From an uncultured Actinomyces sp. (GTDB lineage Bacteria; Actinomycetota; Actinomycetes; Actinomycetales; Actinomycetaceae): a stretch of 6,716 nt of DNA. How positions within the stretch are numbered: the first letter of the stretch is position 1; every line of letters starts with the position of its first letter. The stretch covers positions 1 to 6,716 of the forward strand of contig CABKMZ010000094.1 in assembly GCA_902373545.1 (NCBI GenBank), written 5' to 3'. The translations under genes were made by a program, and so were the position numbers. Of this stretch, positions 5,246 to 6,716 are shown piece after piece. The notes below the pieces were generated by a model. It had not been told where the DNA came from. It made no database searches and saw only the letters and a list, made by a program, of their open reading frames with translations.

Positions 5246-5251
5246 GAGGCC

Positions 5252-6166
5252 ATGACGAACACCGGACGATTCGCCCCCTCCCCCACGGGCGATTTCCACT
5301 TGGGGAACCTGCGCACCGCGATCCTCGCGTGGGCGTGGGCGCGTACGACCGGGCGGCGTTTCGTCCTGCGCATCGAGGACATCGACCGGGAGCGCGCGGG
5401 GTCGGCGCAGCGCCAGATCGAGGACCTGGAGGCCATCGGCATCGACTGGGACGGCGAGCCCCTCATCCAGACCGAGCGGGCCGACGCGCACGAGGCCGCC
5501 CTAGCGTCGCTGGCCGCGCGAGGCCTCATCTTCGAGTGCTACTGCACCCGCCGCGACATCCGCGAGGCCGCCTCCGCCCCGCACGTGCCGCCCGGCCACT
5601 ACCCGGGCACGTGCCTTGGTCTGCCCGAGGAGGAGCGCGCCCGCAAGCGCGAGGAGCTCGCCGCGTTGGGCCGCGAGCCCGCCCTACGTCTGGCCGCGCC
5701 CTCGCCCGAGTGGACCGTGTTCGACGAGCTGCACGGCTCCTACACCGGGGCTGTCGACCACTTCGTCGTGCGCCGCGCGGACGGCGTGCCCGCCTACAAC
5801 CTGGCGGCCGTCGTCGACGACGCGTTCCAGGGCGTCGACCAGGTTGTGCGCGGTTTCGACCTGCTCTCCCAGGCGCCTGCCCAAGCTCAGCTCGCCCACC
5901 TGCTGGGTGCGCCCGTCCCCGTTTATGCGCACGTGCCGCTCGCGCTCGCCCCGTCGGGCGCTCGCCTGGCCAAGCGCGACGGCGCGGTCACGCTGGCCGA
6001 TTTACGAGGCCTGGGCTGGTCCACGGCGGACGTCGTTTCGTTTATCGGTTCCTCGCTCGGTGTGCCCGGGGCGCGTTGCGCCGCCGACATTGCGGATGTG
6101 CTGGGGATTTCCGGGCTGCGCTCGCTGCCCACCGACCCGTGGGTCGTGACACCGCCGAACGCGTAG
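5252..6166 (+). CDS. gluQ: Glutamyl-Q tRNA(Asp) synthetase GluQ (YadB)
   Basis: A 304-residue class I synthetase-like enzyme: a GluRS catalytic core without the anticodon-binding domain, hence too short for GltX. It activates glutamate and attaches it to queuosine at position 34 of tRNA(Asp) in the cytoplasm. The N-terminus GRFAPSPTGDFHLGNLRTA carries the HIGH-like HLGN (16-19). LRIEDIDRER (39-48) is the usual glutamate/ATP pocket segment. A zinc site is likely from Cys96, Cys98, Tyr117 and Cys121. The KMSKS-like loop is RLAKRDGA (238-245). AYNLAAVVDDAFQGVDQVVRG and FDLL...QAQLAHLLG match the GluRS/GluQ core. ATG 5252 was chosen because family sequence starts four residues later; ATG 5231 is an alternative. 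No queuosine biosynthesis gene is adjacent. No clear terminator follows; a 7-bp tandem array starts 4 bp after the stop. Confidence 0.93.
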   Translation: MTNTGRFAPSPTGDFHLGNLRTAILAWAWARTTGRRFVLRIEDIDRERAGSAQRQIEDLEAIGIDWDGEPLIQTERADAHEAALASLAARGLIFECYCTRRDIREAASAPHVPPGHYPGTCLGLPEEERARKREELAALGREPALRLAAPSPEWTVFDELHGSYTGAVDHFVVRRADGVPAYNLAAVVDDAFQGVDQVVRGFDLLSQAPAQAQLAHLLGAPVPVYAHVPLALAPSGARLAKRDGAVTLADLRGLGWSTADVVSFIGSSLGVPGARCAADIADVLGISGLRSLPTDPWVVTPPNA

Positions 6167-6170
6167 CGAC

Positions 6171-6226
6171 GGGCGGCGGGCATCGGGCAGCGAACAGCGG
6201 GCGGCGACCATCGGGCGGCGGGCGGC
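6171..6226 (+). repeat. Eight-copy 7-bp tandem array just after gluQ
   Basis: The stretch parses without gaps into eight heptamers: GGGCGGC, GGGCATC, GGGCAGC, GAACAGC, GGGCGGC, GACCATC, GGGCGGC, GGGCGGC. The consensus is GGGCGGC, with G first and C fourth and seventh in every unit. It begins four bases after the gluQ stop. Unit length is not divisible by three, so copy-number change would alter spacing or any overlapping frame. Confidence 0.7.
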
Positions 6227-6344
6227 GAAGGGGGTCCGTCGGGGCGCGTGACTGGGTGATAAATCTTGTTGTGTTGCTGGGGTAAGCCCCTGATGCGGCG
6301 GATAGGTGTAATGAGCTCGGGTGCGATCGACGCGGGGTGGTGCC

Positions 6345-6395
6345 GTCGGCCGCAGGGATGGCGGCATCGGCCACAGGGACGGCAGGATCGGCCGG
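6345..6395 (+). repeat. Short 21-bp tandem repeat
   Basis: Bases 6345-6365 and 6366-6386 are two 21-bp units starting RTCGGCC and sharing CAGGGAYGGC. A partial third unit (ATCGGCC) starts at 6387 and runs into the first 56-bp repeat region. Between gluQ and this point (6227-6344) I see only a weak GGGG-TAAG-CCCC hairpin at 6279-6290 and no credible gene. Confidence 0.55.
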
Positions 6396-6477
6396 ACACG
6401 TGGATGCCTGGGCCCCTTCACTGCGCAGGTTAACCCCACAGGTGGTAGTCCAGGCGGGCCGCCCACACTGCCACCAA
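6394..6477 (+). repeat. Duplicated hairpin-bearing repeat, copy 1
   Basis: The core 6422-6477 (56 bp) is identical to 6567-6622. The 28 bases before it are a diverged match to those before copy 2. The core contains GGTTAACC, then a long imperfect hairpin: GGTGGTAGT (6441-6449) pairs with ACTGCCACC (6467-6475) with one G-T pair; inside, a 3x3 internal loop leads to GGCG (6453-6456) paired with CGCC (6460-6463). No T tract follows. Function unknown; the 6167-6716 stretch has no convincing gene. Confidence 0.8.
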
Positions 6478-6540
6478 TAGGGCCCAGCTGCGCAGGAACG
6501 GGTTACCACTACCAGCAAAGGGGCCCACGCGCACAGTCCC

Positions 6541-6622
6541 GGATAGGTGGATACCCGGGTCCTTCATGCGCAGGTTAACCCCACAGGTGGTAGTCCAGGC
6601 GGGCCGCCCACACTGCCACCAA
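6541..6622 (+). repeat. Duplicated hairpin-bearing repeat, copy 2
   Basis: Second copy, 145 bp after the first. The 56-bp core 6567-6622 is identical, with the same hairpin at 6586-6594/6612-6620. The spacer 6478-6540 contains another CTGCGCAGG and an ACTACC that is complementary to the GGTAGT of both cores. After 6622 the copies diverge. Confidence 0.8.
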
Positions 6623-6669
6623 CTCGCGCGTCGGCCGCCCCGCGCCGATCACCACGGGCGAGGGTTAAG

Positions 6670-6713
6670 GGTCAAAAAGTGTGTCCGGAATCGCGGATTT
6701 TCACGGATTGACC
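6670..6713 (+). promoter_or_regulatory. Inverted repeat with -35-like arm at the right edge
   Basis: GGTCAA (6670-6675) and TTGACC (6708-6713) are perfect inverted repeats. Between them TCCG (6684-6687) pairs with CGGA (6694-6697). This is the most AT-rich part of the right end, and TTGACC resembles a -35 hexamer on the plus strand; any -10 would be outside the window. It may be a promoter or operator of the next gene, but the evidence is thin. Confidence 0.3.
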
Positions 6714-6716
6714 TGT

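Noticed and set aside
5329..6285. Overlapping plus-strand frame through gluQ.
   Set aside because: It is an Arg/Ala/Gly/Pro-rich out-of-frame reading of gluQ, whose own frame carries all catalytic motifs.
6321..6578. An 85-codon plus-strand frame in the right-end repeats.
   Set aside because: It is made of the 21-bp and 56-bp repeats, has no good ribosome site and no recognisable domain.

Overview
The window is high-GC DNA, probably from an actinobacterium and plausibly a member of the Actinomycetaceae (Schaalia/Actinomyces-like). This placement is an inference from base composition, a short lipoprotein signal peptide, TANNNT hexamers placed directly before start codons, and gene content. 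No rRNA or tRNA gene is present to confirm it.

Layout from left to right: the 3' part of a YagU-family (DUF1440) membrane protein gene on the plus strand; a strong 18-bp hairpin between convergent genes; a complete methionine ABC importer operon on the minus strand (metN-metI-metQ, transcribed right to left); a 659-bp gene-free stretch holding two copies of a 126-bp palindromic, multi-hairpin repeat, each preceded by an 11-bp GC-rich tandem array; two overlapping minus-strand fluoride-channel genes (crcB/fluC pair); a divergent intergenic region with a 60-bp tandem repeat; gluQ (glutamyl-Q tRNA(Asp) synthetase) on the plus strand; and about 550 bp at the right end without a convincing gene but with a 7-bp tandem array, a 21-bp tandem repeat, a duplicated 56-bp hairpin-bearing repeat and an inverted repeat at the very edge.

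The genes are ordinary. MetN energises MetI, MetQ delivers methionine, and metN-metI are translationally coupled (ATGA). The two FluC subunits overlap (GTGA) and probably form a heterodimeric fluoride channel. GluQ glutamylates queuosine in tRNA(Asp) and has no evident functional link to its neighbours.

The unusual content is between the genes. Most of the longer gaps carry their own repeat family, and an 11-mer, CCCCGGCCTCG, recurs in several gaps. The best candidate for something undescribed is the 126-bp element. Its two copies differ at only six positions, four of them in predicted unpaired bases, and each can fold as a 26-bp basal stem closing three hairpins. It could be a mobile palindromic repeat, a structured RNA, or a transcription barrier between the fluC and met operons. 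No known riboswitch, CRISPR array, IS transposase or tRNA was recognised.
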